A DNA stretch of 53,292 nucleotides from a virus. Made by a program: the position numbers and the translations under genes. Within the stretch, counting starts at the first letter, position 1. The number at the start of each line of letters is the position of its first letter. The DNA is taken from IMG/VR virus record IMGVR_UViG_3300020442_000769, positions 1 through 53,292 of that record; one strand, 5' to 3'. The notes beneath the pieces were generated by a model. It did not search any database, was not told the origin of the DNA, and saw nothing but the letters and a program-made list of their open reading frames with translations. Positions 8,959 through 17,657 of this stretch are shown one piece after another.

Positions 8959-9588
8959 ATGGCAATTTCAACACTATCTAAAATTACAGTACCTTTAGAT
9001 TCTAGTGCAAGTGCATCGAATCAAGGACTGTTGATGCCAAAACTCCAGTATCGCTTTAGAGTGTCGCTGGAAAACTTTGGTGTTTCAACTCCAACAACAG
9101 AGTTGACAAAACAAGTTGTAGACGTTACTAGACCTAACGTTTCTTTCGAACAAATCACAGTTGATGTATACAACTCAAGAGTATACCTAGCAGGTAAACA
9201 TACTTGGGAACCTATTACATTAAACTTAAGAGAAGACGTATCCAACAACGTACAAAAATTAGTTGGTGAGCAACTTCAGAAACAATTTGACTTCTTCGAA
9301 CAGTCAAGTGCGGCTTCAGGAAGTGACTACAAATTCGTTACTAGAATCGAGATACTTGATGGTGGTAACGGCGTAAATGTAGCAAGTGTTTTAGAAACAT
9401 TTGAATTATATGGTTGTTACTTAGAAAGTGCTAACTACAATACATTAGCATATTCAACTAACGATCCAGTTACAGTTGCTTTATCAATCAGATACGATAA
9501 TGCTATACAGACTCCACAAGGTACAGGAGTAGGTACAGCAGTAGGTAGAACTGTTAATACTGCAATCACAGGCGGTGGTTCTACGTAA
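8959..9588 (+). CDS. 19: Tail tube protein gp19
   Basis: This 209-aa protein follows the sheath gene directly, as in T4. The segments LQYRFRVSLENFGV, ELTKQVVDVTRPNVSFEQIT and KHTWEPITLNLRED are the conserved tube-protein strands. The C-terminal glycine- and threonine-rich tail is typical of marine homologues, and the length is a little above T4 gp19 (163 aa). It forms the rigid inner tube through which DNA passes. It has its own late promoter, and a hairpin at 9621 closes the unit. Confidence 0.9.
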   Translation: MAISTLSKITVPLDSSASASNQGLLMPKLQYRFRVSLENFGVSTPTTELTKQVVDVTRPNVSFEQITVDVYNSRVYLAGKHTWEPITLNLREDVSNNVQKLVGEQLQKQFDFFEQSSAASGSDYKFVTRIEILDGGNGVNVASVLETFELYGCYLESANYNTLAYSTNDPVTVALSIRYDNAIQTPQGTGVGTAVGRTVNTAITGGGST

Positions 9589-9620
9589 GAACTAAATTAA
9601 TAATATTTCCTGTAATATTG

Positions 9621-9640
9621 AAAGGGGCTACGGCCCCTTT
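9621..9640 (+). terminator. UACG-tetraloop hairpin after gp19
   Basis: AAAGGGGC and GCCCCTTT form an 8-bp stem around a TACG loop. The stem is followed by a mixed rather than pure T-tract. The same tetraloop closes the hairpins at 13914 and 34964. Confidence 0.75.
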
Positions 9641-9669
9641 CGTCATTTTATACGCACTTAATTTAATTG

Positions 9670-9677
9670 GATAAATA
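9670..9677 (+). promoter_or_regulatory. Late promoter 5 bases from ATG
   Basis: GATAAATA-TTAGT-ATG, with no ribosome-binding site between motif and start. T4 late transcripts start about 6 bases past the motif, so this predicts a leaderless mRNA. Confidence 0.7.
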
Positions 9678-9682
9678 TTAGT

Positions 9683-11050
9683 ATGGCAAATAAACTCAAT
9701 GGATTCTTAGATAATTTAGTTAGTGGAGCATTAAGTCCAAAAGGTAATCTTGGTGACTTTGCACACGCGGCAAGACTGTATGTAGATGACGCACATAGAT
9801 TATCGCCTAAACATAAATTTTTATATCACGTAAGTTTTAATTTAAATCCAGAAGCAGTAAAAATTATTCCACAATTAAAAACACAAGAAATTAATATGTT
9901 AGTTAAAAGTGTTGACTTGCCTAAATATCAAATCAGTACAACACTAAAACATCAATACAACAAGAAAAGAAACTTACAAACAAGATTAGATTATGATCCT
10001 ATCAACATTGTATTCCATGATGACAACTATGGACAAACAACTGCTATGTGGGAAGCATATTATAGATATTATTACAAAGACGGAAACTATGCGGCATTAG
10101 ATGGAAGTAGACAACCTAATACTAGTAACCCTGCCTATGCAAGGTCAACAACGTATGGTAACGAAATGGTCAACAATTATAGATTTGGTTTAGACAATGA
10201 TCAATTAGAAAACTTTTTTGAAAGTATACAAATTTATCAAATGTCAAGACATAGATATACTTGTTTCACTTTAGCAAATCCTATAATAAGTTCTTGGCAA
10301 CATGATACAATGGACAACAGCGACAGTGGTGCAGTTTCAAACACAATGACAGTACAGTACGAAACTGTATGGTATGCAAGAGGTCCTGTAACTGAAGGTA
10401 CTGCTCCTAAAATGTTTGGTCCCGCAAGTGGTCATTATGATAGTATGCCTTCGCCTAATTCATTAGCAGGTGGTGGTGCAGTAAACTTATTTGGTCAAGG
10501 TGGTATTGCCGCAGGAGCATCAGATGTATTCAGTGATATAACAAGTGGTAATGCATTTACAAGTCCACAAAACTTTTTAGGTACAGTATTAAAAGCATCT
10601 AGTGTTGTTACAAATGCTAAAAACTTATCAAGCGATGGTATTAGACAAGAAGGCTTTGGTATATTAAAAGATCAAATTGGTGCCGCTACTGGTATTGACG
10701 TAAGTGGTGTTGCCAATACTGCTTTTCCTAAGATAGGTGGCAGTGGTGGACTAGGAAAGACTGCATTAGCAGTTGGTGGTGTTACAGCGGCTATTGGTGT
10801 TGCTAAAGCAATCAAGAATGGTTCATTAAGTAGTGCAACAAGTTTTTTAAGTCAAAATCCTAATGCATTAGATGATTTAACTAAAGCAACTACATTTAAA
10901 AAAGCACACATCAACAACGGTGGTATACCAACTCCCGACGCAATAAATACTGCATGGAACAATTTAAGTTCTAATGTTAAAAGTGCATTGAATAGTGATA
11001 CATCAAGTAATTTAAAATCACATAATCAAAACTTTGACATAAGCACATAA
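9683..11050 (+). CDS. Tube-like baseplate or tail protein
   Basis: This 455-aa protein has an N-terminal half of tail-tube type (KFLYHVSFNLNPEA, INMLVKSVDLPKYQIS, LDYDPINIVFHDDNYG, then a YETVWYARGPV strand near residue 230). This is the fold shared by gp19 and the baseplate initiators gp48 and gp54. The C-terminal half, after about residue 240, is rich in Gly, Ala and Ser and looks flexible. Its place behind gp19 fits a second tube or tube-initiator component. I cannot say whether it is the functional gp54 or gp48 counterpart. It starts five bases after a late promoter. Confidence 0.65.
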   Translation: MANKLNGFLDNLVSGALSPKGNLGDFAHAARLYVDDAHRLSPKHKFLYHVSFNLNPEAVKIIPQLKTQEINMLVKSVDLPKYQISTTLKHQYNKKRNLQTRLDYDPINIVFHDDNYGQTTAMWEAYYRYYYKDGNYAALDGSRQPNTSNPAYARSTTYGNEMVNNYRFGLDNDQLENFFESIQIYQMSRHRYTCFTLANPIISSWQHDTMDNSDSGAVSNTMTVQYETVWYARGPVTEGTAPKMFGPASGHYDSMPSPNSLAGGGAVNLFGQGGIAAGASDVFSDITSGNAFTSPQNFLGTVLKASSVVTNAKNLSSDGIRQEGFGILKDQIGAATGIDVSGVANTAFPKIGGSGGLGKTALAVGGVTAAIGVAKAIKNGSLSSATSFLSQNPNALDDLTKATTFKKAHINNGGIPTPDAINTAWNNLSSNVKSALNSDTSSNLKSHNQNFDIST

Positions 11051-11060
11051 GGTAGATGAC

Positions 11061-11477
11061 ATGGGTGAAAACATTACAACAAAACAAAATACAGTTGCTT
11101 CAAATGTAAGTGGTAATCTACCTCAGAGTCAGCAAGTAAATGATTCTTCAACTTTAGTTAAAAAATTCTTTAATTCATATTACACAAAACCTTTAGAATT
11201 TAATAGTAACGAAGTAGATGCAACTATTGGATTTTTTGAAAAAAGAGGTTTTGATAAAACTAGTGCTCAAACAATTTCAACTATAATAATGCAACAAGCA
11301 AAAATAGATGGAGTAAAAACTTTTGAATTACTAGACACATTGGGTGGATTTGATGATGTGCAATTAAGTTCTGTCATTACAGAAGTTTTAAATTATAACA
11401 GAACAAAAATAAGTGCATTAGGTTATAAAGTAGATCAAGCAACAAACAAATTAGATGCACGTAACATAATGGTATAG
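11061..11477 (+). CDS. Conserved hypothetical, probable virion protein
   Basis: This 138-aa soluble protein is not recognised. The N-terminal 35 residues are Ser, Asn and Gln rich and look disordered; the rest is predicted helical (VDATIGFFEKRGFDKTSAQT, then FELLDTLGGFDDVQLSSVI). It lies between the tube-like gene and gp4 in a late block with 10- and 4-base gaps, so a structural or assembly role in tail or baseplate is likely by context. T4 has baseplate gp53 near this place, but I see no motif to support that. Confidence 0.6.
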   Translation: MGENITTKQNTVASNVSGNLPQSQQVNDSSTLVKKFFNSYYTKPLEFNSNEVDATIGFFEKRGFDKTSAQTISTIIMQQAKIDGVKTFELLDTLGGFDDVQLSSVITEVLNYNRTKISALGYKVDQATNKLDARNIMV

Positions 11478-11481
11478 TGCT

Positions 11482-11922
11482 ATGCCTAAGTTCGCACAAG
11501 GCAGATACAATTTAAAATTTCCAGAAAAATATTTAGGTAGAAAAACTCCTTTGTATAGATCAAGTTGGGAGTTTGCTTTCATGAAGTTTTGTGATGAGAA
11601 TCCAAGTGTGGCTCGTTGGGCAAGTGAAAGTGTTAAGATACCTTATAGAGATCCTTTGACAGGCAGTATGACAATATATGTTCCTGATTTCCTTATACAA
11701 TATACAGATAGAAAAGGCAAACAAAGAGTAGAATTAATTGAAGTTAAACCTGAAAACCAAATGAAGCGAGAATCTGTAGGTAGGGATAAATTTAGACAAG
11801 CACAATACGTAAGAAATATCGCTAAATGGGAAGCCGCTAGGGCATGGTGTAAACAGAAGAAAATAGTGTTTAGAGTCATAACCGAAAATGACATTTTTCA
11901 TCAGGGCAAGAGAAAAGGCTGA
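11482..11922 (+). CDS. 4: Head completion protein gp4, TnsA-like nuclease fold
   Basis: This 146-aa protein matches T4 gp4 (gp50/gp65 family). It opens with FAQGRYNLKFPEKYLG, has YRSSWEFAFMKFCDEN with E30, then VPDFL (D69) and ELIEVKPE (E87-x-K89). These residues form the D..ExK active site of the TnsA-type restriction-like nuclease fold. In T4 gp4 acts at head completion after packaging, presumably trimming or guarding the DNA end before tail joining. It is followed by the terminase small subunit gene, and a GATAAATA motif overlaps its stop codon. Confidence 0.88.
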   Translation: MPKFAQGRYNLKFPEKYLGRKTPLYRSSWEFAFMKFCDENPSVARWASESVKIPYRDPLTGSMTIYVPDFLIQYTDRKGKQRVELIEVKPENQMKRESVGRDKFRQAQYVRNIAKWEAARAWCKQKKIVFRVITENDIFHQGKRKG

Positions 11923-11928
11923 TAAATA
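11921..11928 (+). promoter_or_regulatory. T4-type late promoter for gp16
   Basis: GATAAATA overlaps the gp4 stop codon (CTGATAAATA) and lies 26 bases before the gp16 start. Confidence 0.6.
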
Positions 11929-11954
11929 ATAGTAGTATATAATGGATCCAAAAT

Positions 11955-12455
11955 ATGACTAAAAAATTAGAGGAACTTTTAAACTTACCTGACTCTAAAG
12001 AGATTATAGAAGCAGATAAAAAGAAAGCAGAAACTGAAGAAAAGACTCAGGCTGTAACACAACAGCAAGAAACATTACGCGATATAGCAGAGATGGATAA
12101 AATTGCGGCCGCACTACCACAAGTAAAAGGCTTGGGAGAAATGGCTGATAATGAACTGAATGAAGTTGCTGAAAAATCTATGAGTGCTTATGAAGATCTA
12201 ATGGATTTAGGCATGAATGTTGAATCACGTTATAGTGGCAGGGTATTTGAAGTAGCAGGACAAATGCTAAAAACTAACCTAGATGCCAAAGTTGCTAAAT
12301 TGGATAAAAAGTTAAAAATGGTAGAATTGCAACTTAAAAAAGAAAAACAAGACAAAGATTCTGGTAATGATGAGGGTAATATAGTTAACGGAGAAGGCTA
12401 TATCGTAACTGACCGTAACAGTTTGCTGGAGAAACTAAAGAATATGGATAAATAA
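11955..12455 (+). CDS. 16: Terminase small subunit, gp16-like
   Basis: This 166-aa, strongly charged helical protein has a central YEDLMDLGMNVESRYSGRVF segment followed by VAGQMLKTNLDAKVAKLDKK. That is the helix-turn then coiled-coil core of gp16, which forms rings that regulate the gp17 packaging motor. The C-terminal segment VNGEGYIVTDRNSLLEKLK resembles the gp17-contacting tail. It lies upstream of gp17, with three small virion genes between them instead of direct adjacency as in T4. A six-codon out-of-frame ATG at 11942 precedes the true start at 11955. Confidence 0.78.
   Translation: MTKKLEELLNLPDSKEIIEADKKKAETEEKTQAVTQQQETLRDIAEMDKIAAALPQVKGLGEMADNELNEVAEKSMSAYEDLMDLGMNVESRYSGRVFEVAGQMLKTNLDAKVAKLDKKLKMVELQLKKEKQDKDSGNDEGNIVNGEGYIVTDRNSLLEKLKNMDK
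12447..12454 (+). promoter_or_regulatory. Late promoter embedded in the gp16 stop region
   Basis: GATAAATA is formed by the last codons of gp16 (Asp-Lys-stop). It lies 20 bases before the ATG at 12475. Confidence 0.5.
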
Positions 12456-12474
12456 TGTATAGATGGGAAGTAAT

Positions 12475-13044
12475 ATGAAAAAGTTTACAGAATATTTAAC
12501 AGAGTCAAAAAAGATATACGAATTTAAAGTAGGCATCGCTGGCGAATTACCAGAAAACTGTGCAGACAGCATGGAAAGTTGTTTACAAAAGTTTGGACTA
12601 GAAAGCATGAGCAGTCCAAAGAAAACACCAATCCAAGAACGCCCATTAGACTTCCCTCAGTTACAAAATTGCGAATGCCACTATTATGATATAGCAGTAC
12701 AATATCCTACAACTCCACAAGTTATGGGTGAATACTTATCTACTTGTTGCAACATTGATCCAGCATACATTATTGTACGTTCAAAGAATGCACCACAAGA
12801 AGAATATCAAGATAAAGAGTACAACAAAGTTTACGAACCTAAGTTAGGTTCAGATATTGACAACGGTTTATCAGCACAAGAAGATGTTGGTACAAACAGA
12901 ACAATGAATTTATTAGCAGAATTAGAAAAGGCAAGAAAAGAAAGAGACAATGATCCAGGCCAAGGCGTAAAGGGAAACACAGAACAAAAACAAATGGCTC
13001 TAAATGAACCAGAAGAGTCAAAAAGTCCAGTGGGGAGCAAATAA
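12475..13044 (+). CDS. Probable internal head protein with capsid-targeting-like N-terminus
   Basis: I choose the ATG at 12475, which has a GGGAAG ribosome-binding site, over the in-frame ATG at 12463. The 189-aa protein then begins MKKFTEYLTES, closely resembling the T4 capsid targeting sequence MKTYQEFIAEA that sends internal proteins and Alt into the prohead. The body holds a cysteine-rich segment (CADSMESCLQKFG, LQNCECHYYD, YLSTCCNIDP). The C-terminal third, after about residue 110, is hydrophilic, charged and likely disordered. Placement between gp16 and gp17 supports a head role. The targeting function is inferred by resemblance only. Confidence 0.65.
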   Translation: MKKFTEYLTESKKIYEFKVGIAGELPENCADSMESCLQKFGLESMSSPKKTPIQERPLDFPQLQNCECHYYDIAVQYPTTPQVMGEYLSTCCNIDPAYIIVRSKNAPQEEYQDKEYNKVYEPKLGSDIDNGLSAQEDVGTNRTMNLLAELEKARKERDNDPGQGVKGNTEQKQMALNEPEESKSPVGSK

Positions 13045-13532
13045 TGAACGCAAAAGATATCTATAAGAAAATAGACGACTTAAACGAAGCAGTATCAATG
13101 AATATCTCCATGTCGGGTGACAATGCAGAGGATGTTGGAAACCTTTTTAATATGATGAGAGGTGATAAACCTGAAATGAAGCCTGTTGATATTAAGATGC
13201 TTTCCCCAAGAGACGATATCGCAAAAAGTTTATCTATTATGGGACCAAAGAAACCAGAGATGGACAAACCAATGCCGATGAAGTTGCCTATGGATCCTAA
13301 GCCTTGCGGTGAAGACGAAGTAGAAGAAAAGTCTTGGGATAATTCACCAGACGAAGATTACAAAGATACAAAATATATGACAAAAGATTTAAGTGGTGGT
13401 TTAAACAGACCTAAGAAAACTTATCCTAAAGTTGCAGGCGGAGACAATCCAATGCAGGCTACTGAAGATAAAATTAAAGAAGGTTTAAAAAATAGACTAC
13501 AAGAACTTATGTCAGAACTAGAGGAGAAGTAA
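13044..13532 (+). CDS. Conserved marine T4-like structural protein
   Basis: This 162-aa acidic protein contains EAVSMNISMSGDNAEDVGNL near the N-terminus, a block that recurs in head-associated proteins of T4-like marine phages. The rest is rich in Pro, Lys, Asp and Met (KPEMDKPMPMKLPMDPKP) and probably unfolded. It overlaps the previous stop by one base (TAATG), so the two are probably cotranslated. An internal-head or prohead-core role is plausible from context but not shown. Confidence 0.6.
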   Translation: MNAKDIYKKIDDLNEAVSMNISMSGDNAEDVGNLFNMMRGDKPEMKPVDIKMLSPRDDIAKSLSIMGPKKPEMDKPMPMKLPMDPKPCGEDEVEEKSWDNSPDEDYKDTKYMTKDLSGGLNRPKKTYPKVAGGDNPMQATEDKIKEGLKNRLQELMSELEEK

Positions 13533-13533
13533 G

Positions 13534-13887
13534 ATGGTAGCAGTAACAAGAGTAACAGGATTAGGTGTAACTGCTGGTACATTATATTCTCATAATGCAA
13601 AGGCAATGTTAGTTACTGTAAAGAATGCTGGCGGTAGTGCAATTGACTTACGTGCAGAAGATGATGCAGTAGGTGAAGCGGCTGAAGTAGTACTAGGAGA
13701 AGTTAGTCCTTTAATGTATTTGGTAACTAATTCTGCGGCAGGTACAATTTCAATTATTACTGATATTAGTGCTAACGCGGCAGACTTACAAGCAAAGATT
13801 AGAGCATTAGGAACAGCAGTAGGACCAAACGATATTGACGTATCAGGTACAACTGTTGCTGATGGCTCAAGTGTAACAGTAGCATAA
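13534..13887 (+). CDS. Small beta-rich virion protein, hypothetical
   Basis: This 117-aa protein is rich in Ala, Val, Thr and Gly with alternating hydrophobic strands (AMLVTVKNAGGSAIDL, GTISIITDIS). It looks like a small beta-sandwich head-decoration or fibre-like protein. It has a GGAG-type site overlapping the previous stop region and is followed by a strong hairpin at 13914. No family is recognised; a structural role is inferred from composition and place. Confidence 0.55.
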   Translation: MVAVTRVTGLGVTAGTLYSHNAKAMLVTVKNAGGSAIDLRAEDDAVGEAAEVVLGEVSPLMYLVTNSAAGTISIITDISANAADLQAKIRALGTAVGPNDIDVSGTTVADGSSVTVA

Positions 13888-13913
13888 TAAATCCAAAAGT
13901 TTAAAATACAACC

Positions 13914-13935
13914 AATAGGCCCTACGGGGCCTATT
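13914..13935 (+). terminator. UACG-tetraloop hairpin before gp17
   Basis: AATAGGCCC and GGGCCTATT form a perfect 9-bp stem around TACG. It separates the gp4-gp16 block from the gp17 late promoter at 13942. Confidence 0.75.
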
Positions 13936-13941
13936 TTCACC

Positions 13942-13949
13942 TATAAATA
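13942..13949 (+). promoter_or_regulatory. T4-type late promoter 5 bases from the gp17 ATG
   Basis: TATAAATA-CTAGT-ATG is a perfect late -10 element with no ribosome-binding site before the start, so the predicted mRNA is leaderless. Confidence 0.75.
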
Positions 13950-13954
13950 CTAGT

Positions 13955-15544
13955 ATGGCAACTAAAAGTTTAGACGGTGTCTTAACCAAAAAAGCACACC
14001 AACGAGAAAATTTTACTAATGAGCAAGTAGAAGAATTAAGTAATTGTATTAATCCTGACACTGGCTTTGAATATTTTTGTGAAAAGTTTTTCTATATACA
14101 ACATCCTGTAAAAGGTAAAACTTTGTTTAAGCCATTTGAATATCAACAAAGACTTTTAAAAAGTTATCACAATCATAGATTCAATGTTAATATGCTACCA
14201 AGACAAAGTGGTAAGACAACAACTGCCGCAGGTTACTTGTTATGGTATGCTATGTTTCATCCAGATCAAACAATACTAATTGCCGCACACAAATACACAG
14301 GTGCTCAAGAAATTATGCAACGTATTAGATACGGATATGAATTATGTCCTGATCATATACGAGCAGGAGTTGTAAACTACAACAAAGGTTCAATGGAATT
14401 TGAAAATGGTAGTAGAATAGTTAGTGCTACTACAACAGGCAACACAGGAAGAGGTATGTCAATATCTTTACTATACTGTGATGAGTTTGCATTTGTTAAT
14501 CCAAGTATTGCTGATGAATTTTGGACTTCGATATCTCCAACACTAGCAACAGGTGGTCGTGCAATTATTACAAGTACACCTAACTCAGACGAAGATACGT
14601 TTGCTATCATATGGAAAGAATCACAAAACAAATACGATGAGAATGGTAATGAACAAGCAGAAGGTGTAAATGGCTTTCACGGATTTACAGCAAGTTGGGA
14701 CGAACATCCTGATAGAGATGATGAATGGATGAAAGTTGAAGTTGGTCGTATTGGTGAAGAAAGATTTAGACGTGAGTATGGTTGCGAATTCTTAGTCTAT
14801 GATGAAACATTAATTAATAGTATTAAACTTGCTACAATAGAAGGAATAGATCCTATACGCAATCAAGGACAAATACGTTGGTATGGTACACCTAAAGGAA
14901 ACTACACGTATGTTGTTGCACTAGATCCTGCTATGGGTACAGGTGGAGACTTTGCCGCAATACAAATTATAGAATTACCTACATACAAACAGATAGGCGA
15001 ATGGAGACACAACCAAACTGCTATACCTGGACAAATTAGAATTTTAAGAGATATTTGTAATTACATAAAAGAAGAATGTCAAAACGATGGCCAAAACATT
15101 TATTGGAGTGTAGAAAATAATACTATAGGTGAAGGCGCATTGATTGTTATTAGAGACTTAGGTGAAGAGAATATACCAGGTATGTTAGTAAGTGAACCTA
15201 TTAGAAAAGGTCATGTGCGTAAATTTAGAAAAGGATTTAATACAACTCATGCTACAAAAATTAGTGCTTGTTCAAGATTAAAAGCAATGGTTGAGAGTGA
15301 TAAATTTAAAATACACAGCAAACCTTTGATATCAGAACTTAAAGGGTTTGTTGCTAGTGGTAGTAGTTACAAAGCAAAACCTGGTGAAACAGATGACCTT
15401 GTTAGTGCTACATTATTAAGTATGAGGCTAATTGCGGTGCTTAAAGACTGGGATCCTAAGATATACGAAACGTTTAATCATGCTGAATCTGAAGAAGATC
15501 TACAACCGCCAATGCCTATATTCGTTTCCACTAACATAAGATAA
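13955..15544 (+). CDS. 17: Terminase large subunit gp17
   Basis: This 529-aa protein is the packaging motor. The N-terminal ATPase has Walker A RQSGKTT (about 83-89), Walker B LLYCDEF (about 172-178) and the coupling motif region ending in IITSTPN. The C-terminal RNase-H-like nuclease starts at VVALDPAMGTGGD near residue 322 and has a second acidic cluster in YWSVENNTIGEG. It translocates DNA into the prohead and cuts concatemers at headful. The length is close to T4 gp17 (610 aa), minus a variable N-terminus. It begins directly after a late promoter with no visible ribosome-binding site. Confidence 0.95.
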   Translation: MATKSLDGVLTKKAHQRENFTNEQVEELSNCINPDTGFEYFCEKFFYIQHPVKGKTLFKPFEYQQRLLKSYHNHRFNVNMLPRQSGKTTTAAGYLLWYAMFHPDQTILIAAHKYTGAQEIMQRIRYGYELCPDHIRAGVVNYNKGSMEFENGSRIVSATTTGNTGRGMSISLLYCDEFAFVNPSIADEFWTSISPTLATGGRAIITSTPNSDEDTFAIIWKESQNKYDENGNEQAEGVNGFHGFTASWDEHPDRDDEWMKVEVGRIGEERFRREYGCEFLVYDETLINSIKLATIEGIDPIRNQGQIRWYGTPKGNYTYVVALDPAMGTGGDFAAIQIIELPTYKQIGEWRHNQTAIPGQIRILRDICNYIKEECQNDGQNIYWSVENNTIGEGALIVIRDLGEENIPGMLVSEPIRKGHVRKFRKGFNTTHATKISACSRLKAMVESDKFKIHSKPLISELKGFVASGSSYKAKPGETDDLVSATLLSMRLIAVLKDWDPKIYETFNHAESEEDLQPPMPIFVSTNIR

Positions 15545-15547
15545 ATA
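15540..15547 (+). promoter_or_regulatory. Late promoter 5 bases from ATG
   Basis: GATAAATA-GTTAT-ATG, overlapping the gp17 stop codon. The downstream sequence is identical to that at the minus-strand HNH-like gene. Confidence 0.7.
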
Positions 15548-15552
15548 GTTAT

Positions 15553-17541
15553 ATGAGTAATATGGAACCAATTTCAGAACGTTTATTTGCTAAAATTAGA
15601 GGCAGATTTCCATCTGTGACTATTGGTGATATGAATGGTGCAGTTACAGATAACCCTAAACTTGCACGTTACTTTGACTTTGACTACATGGAAGGCAATA
15701 ACGTACTTGGAAAAGTAAGTGTAACATTAGATGAAAAAGAAGTTGTCGTGCTTTATAATACAAATATTATGGCAGAAGCAGACGAGGCAGAAAAAAATAA
15801 TTGGTATGACTTTTTAAAAGAAATTAGATTTTTTGCTAAAAAGAATATGCTTAACTTCGACACAAGAGATATTACAAAAAGCAATTTAGACAAAAGGGAT
15901 TATGCACATTTAACAAAAGTTGCCGGAGAGAAGGAAATGCAAACAGAATCAGTAATGTATGGAACAGCAAGAACTAGTTATGAAGATTGCGACAAAGCAA
16001 GACTAGTATTAAAACACACTAAACCAATTAATCAAGAAACACCCGGTGGCCGTACACAACACGTTGAAGCAATTTACATTGAAAGCGATAACGGAGAAAG
16101 ATTCAAATATCCATTTAGACATTTAAATGGTGCAAGAGCATTAGCACGTCACGTAAGCAATGGCGGTAACTTATATGATGACTTTGGACAACACATTGTA
16201 GGTTTATCAGAAGAATTAAACAAGTTACGTAAATTTAGAACTTACATGAACCGTTCAGCAGTAATGGCAGAAAGTCTAAAAGGTTATTTAGATATTGTTG
16301 CTGAAAGAGTAGAACAAATTAAAAAAGAAGTGCATAGTTTACAAAGACAAAACTATTACACAGAAGCATCAAAAGATTTTAAACCAGCAGTAAAAGAAGA
16401 AGTTCCAGAAGATTTACAAAATGCTTGGATCGACGAATTAACTATTAGAACATTCAATGAAGAATTAAAATCTGTATTTCCATACATTTATAATTTGGTA
16501 CAAGAAAAAAATAAAATTGAAGAAATGGGTCCAGAAGCATTTGCAGAATATGATGGTCCTGATGAAACAGCAGATGGTCCAAGTTCAATGGGCATGAACA
16601 AATATGGTCTTTCCGCTGTTAACAAAGGTGGAAAATTTATTTCATATAAAGATGGTAAGATGACAGGCGAGTTTGATTCATTAGAAGACCTTGCTAAACA
16701 TCAAGAAGAATTAATTAAAGACGAAAGTATTACACCAGAAGCAGAATATGAATATGCACTAAACCAAATTGTTGGTGAAGAAGATTTGTTAAGTGGTGAT
16801 CAAGAAGCATTACAAAAATTAAACAAGTTAATGAAATCTCATTTTGCGGCAGGCGTAAATGGTAACAATGGTATTTCAAGTTTAAAAGGTATTATTGACG
16901 ATCCAGAATTATTAATGCAAATTAAAAAAGCAGGACAAGAAGATGCAGATGTTTGCATACGTCCAATGATAATGGATTATGTTAAAAAGAAAGCACCTGA
17001 AATGGTTTCTAAAATTGACACAGGCGATATGGAAGAAGTGTCCACTGACGAAAGTGGCATTATGTACAAAGCAGGTGTTAAGAAATACGGCAAAGATGGA
17101 ATGACAAAAATCCAAAGTGCCGCTGGTAAAGGTGCAAGTGCAGAAGAAATTGGTGCTATCAAAGACAAGTACAATAAGAAAAAAGATGAAGGTTCAGACG
17201 ACGATTATCAAGCAAAGAAAAAAGCAATACAAGATATTCAAGCAGATCCAAATACATCAAAAGACCCCGAATTGAAGAAAGAACTAATTAGACGCAAGGC
17301 AGAATTAGAAAAGAAAAAAGAATCACATGAAAAATCACCTGGAGAAAAATTAGAAGAGTTAGTTAAGAGTCATTATGATTACACAACTAACGCATTTCCA
17401 AAAGGTGAACAAGCAGTTATTACTGCTTGTGAAAAAGAATTTGGTGACAAGAGTGTACCATTCGCAGAGAAGATGATAGGAAGATTGCTAGGTGGCAAAG
17501 ATCCTGAAATGGAACGTATCAAGAAATTGAGCGGCCTATAA
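15553..17541 (+). CDS. Large conserved marine T4-like structural protein
   Basis: This 662-aa protein is of a type common in T4-like marine phages. The N-terminal domain (ISERLFAKIRGRFPSVTIGD, then YFDFDYMEGNNVLGKVSVTL) precedes a domain with RFKYPFRHLNGARALARHV near residue 175. After that come long helical segments and, from about residue 540, a Lys/Glu/Asp-rich coiled region with AKKKAIQDIQ-type repeats. The function is not known; the late promoter and position after gp17 suggest a head- or packaging-associated virion protein. The charged C-terminus suggests interaction with nucleic acid or multimer formation. Confidence 0.7.
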   Translation: MSNMEPISERLFAKIRGRFPSVTIGDMNGAVTDNPKLARYFDFDYMEGNNVLGKVSVTLDEKEVVVLYNTNIMAEADEAEKNNWYDFLKEIRFFAKKNMLNFDTRDITKSNLDKRDYAHLTKVAGEKEMQTESVMYGTARTSYEDCDKARLVLKHTKPINQETPGGRTQHVEAIYIESDNGERFKYPFRHLNGARALARHVSNGGNLYDDFGQHIVGLSEELNKLRKFRTYMNRSAVMAESLKGYLDIVAERVEQIKKEVHSLQRQNYYTEASKDFKPAVKEEVPEDLQNAWIDELTIRTFNEELKSVFPYIYNLVQEKNKIEEMGPEAFAEYDGPDETADGPSSMGMNKYGLSAVNKGGKFISYKDGKMTGEFDSLEDLAKHQEELIKDESITPEAEYEYALNQIVGEEDLLSGDQEALQKLNKLMKSHFAAGVNGNNGISSLKGIIDDPELLMQIKKAGQEDADVCIRPMIMDYVKKKAPEMVSKIDTGDMEEVSTDESGIMYKAGVKKYGKDGMTKIQSAAGKGASAEEIGAIKDKYNKKKDEGSDDDYQAKKKAIQDIQADPNTSKDPELKKELIRRKAELEKKKESHEKSPGEKLEELVKSHYDYTTNAFPKGEQAVITACEKEFGDKSVPFAEKMIGRLLGGKDPEMERIKKLSGL

Positions 17542-17563
17542 TCACTTTTCGGCGAATAAACAC

Positions 17564-17592
17564 TTGACATTACTAAATATCTGTAGTAGTAT
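17564..17592 (+). promoter_or_regulatory. Consensus sigma70-type promoter for gp32
   Basis: TTGACA (17564-17569), exactly 17 bases, then TAGTAT (17587-17592). This is one of the best matches to a host promoter in the window and should give early, strong gp32 expression. Confidence 0.85.
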
Positions 17593-17598
17593 GTATTT

Positions 17599-17657
17599 TA
17601 TTGTGCTACTACATGAAGGCACTAAACAGCGAAGGCTATAATATAGGAGGCTTAACA
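17599..17657 (+). promoter_or_regulatory. gp32 5' leader with AGGAGG site
   Basis: The predicted transcript has a leader of about 58 bases ending in a perfect AGGAGG. T4 gp32 represses its own translation by binding an unstructured leader next to a pseudoknot. The length and AT-rich make-up here are compatible with such autoregulation, but I cannot demonstrate a pseudoknot. Confidence 0.4.
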
